A stretch of DNA of 64,000 nucleotides from an uncultured Pseudoflavonifractor sp. GTDB lineage: Bacteria; Bacillota; Clostridia; Oscillospirales; Oscillospiraceae. The stretch lies in the NCBI GenBank assembly GCA_947425785.1, contig CANEAY010000003.1, positions 91,083 through 155,082 on the forward strand. The letters run 5' to 3'. The notes beneath the pieces were generated by a model, which was not told where the DNA came from, did not search any database, and worked only from the letters and a program-made list of their open reading frames with translations. The position numbers were made by a program, and so were the translations under genes. Shown piece after piece: positions 63,915 to 64,000 of the stretch. Numbering within the stretch: position 1 is the first letter of the stretch; each line of letters starts with the position of its first letter.

Positions 63915-64000
63915 CTCTTTACAGCATTTTTGTTGTTTATCGCTTAGATTAGGTCAGTTTACAAGGAACTACACGCAGACCGTGAAACGGGCTGCTGACA
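63915..64000. other. window edge, incomplete frames
   Basis: A plus-strand frame reads LGQFTRNYTQTVKRAAD at the very end and may be the start of a further gene; it is too short to identify. Confidence 0.25.

Overview
The window reads as chromosome of a GC-rich, endospore-forming Gram-positive anaerobe of the class Clostridia, most likely an Oscillospiraceae-type gut bacterium (Flavonifractor/Lawsonibacter-like; inferred from style, not searched). The evidence is spoIIP and gpr, several S-layer-homology (SLH) proteins, a complete V-type ATPase operon, a T-box leader before glyS, many GTG/TTG starts, and very GC-rich third codon positions. The left edge cuts a U32 peptidase gene. The right edge enters an AT-richer stretch.

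Layout. 1-8.1 kb: U32 peptidase, dut, maf, mreC, mreD, penicillin-binding protein 2 and a GH13 glucosidase in one tight co-directional run (envelope growth and housekeeping). 8.2-10.7 kb: a bare SLH protein, a MarR regulator with a palindrome in its own promoter, and a membrane-anchored glycosyl-hydrolase-like protein with a strong leader hairpin. 10.8-19.6 kb: V-type ATPase operon in the order G/H-I-K-E-C-F-A-B-D, with Na+-type ligands in subunit K. 19.7-20.8 kb: a Tat-exported lipoprotein joining a C_GCAxxG_C_C redox domain to an FMN-binding domain. 21.5-21.9 kb: tRNA-Val(GAC) and tRNA-Gly(GCC). 22-28.3 kb, minus strand: a two-gene operon for a giant dockerin-bearing M60 metallopeptidase and an SLH protein with a cohesin-like domain. 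28.4-36 kb: MntP/YtaF-like membrane protein, HD hydrolase, MATE and YitT membrane proteins, a lower-GC islet with an XRE regulator, a polar amino-acid ABC transporter, and a PH-like membrane protein. 36-44.3 kb, minus strand: a KdpDE-like two-component system with a cytidylate-kinase-like gene, GNAT, DUF2156, a DEAD-box helicase, an AEC carrier and a ComM ATPase. 44.4-53 kb: ridA; a small membrane protein behind a promoter carrying two LexA-type boxes; a YcdB/PepSY-SLH protein; convergent spoIIP and gpr; rpsT; YihY; GNAT; and a DUF4358 secreted protein. 53-61.3 kb, minus strand: recJ-rel-(D-aspartate ligase-like)-(Asp/Glu racemase)-lepA operon. 61.3-63.7 kb: ybaK and T-box-controlled glyS.

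How the parts fit. Much of the window concerns the cell surface: wall synthesis (mreCD, PBP2, D-Asp ligase/racemase), S-layer-attached proteins, and an apparent cohesin/dockerin pair that would hold a mucinase-type protease on the S-layer. The strongest candidates for undescribed biology are (1) that coupled dockerin-M60/cohesin-SLH operon, (2) the SOS-type promoter in front of a 113-residue single-span membrane protein, (3) two secreted-protein genes sharing an extracytoplasmic-function (ECF) sigma-type promoter, and (4) an 11-bp-phased CGTTAA repeat array beside the KdpDE-like pair. All functional calls come from reading motifs by eye; no database search was run.
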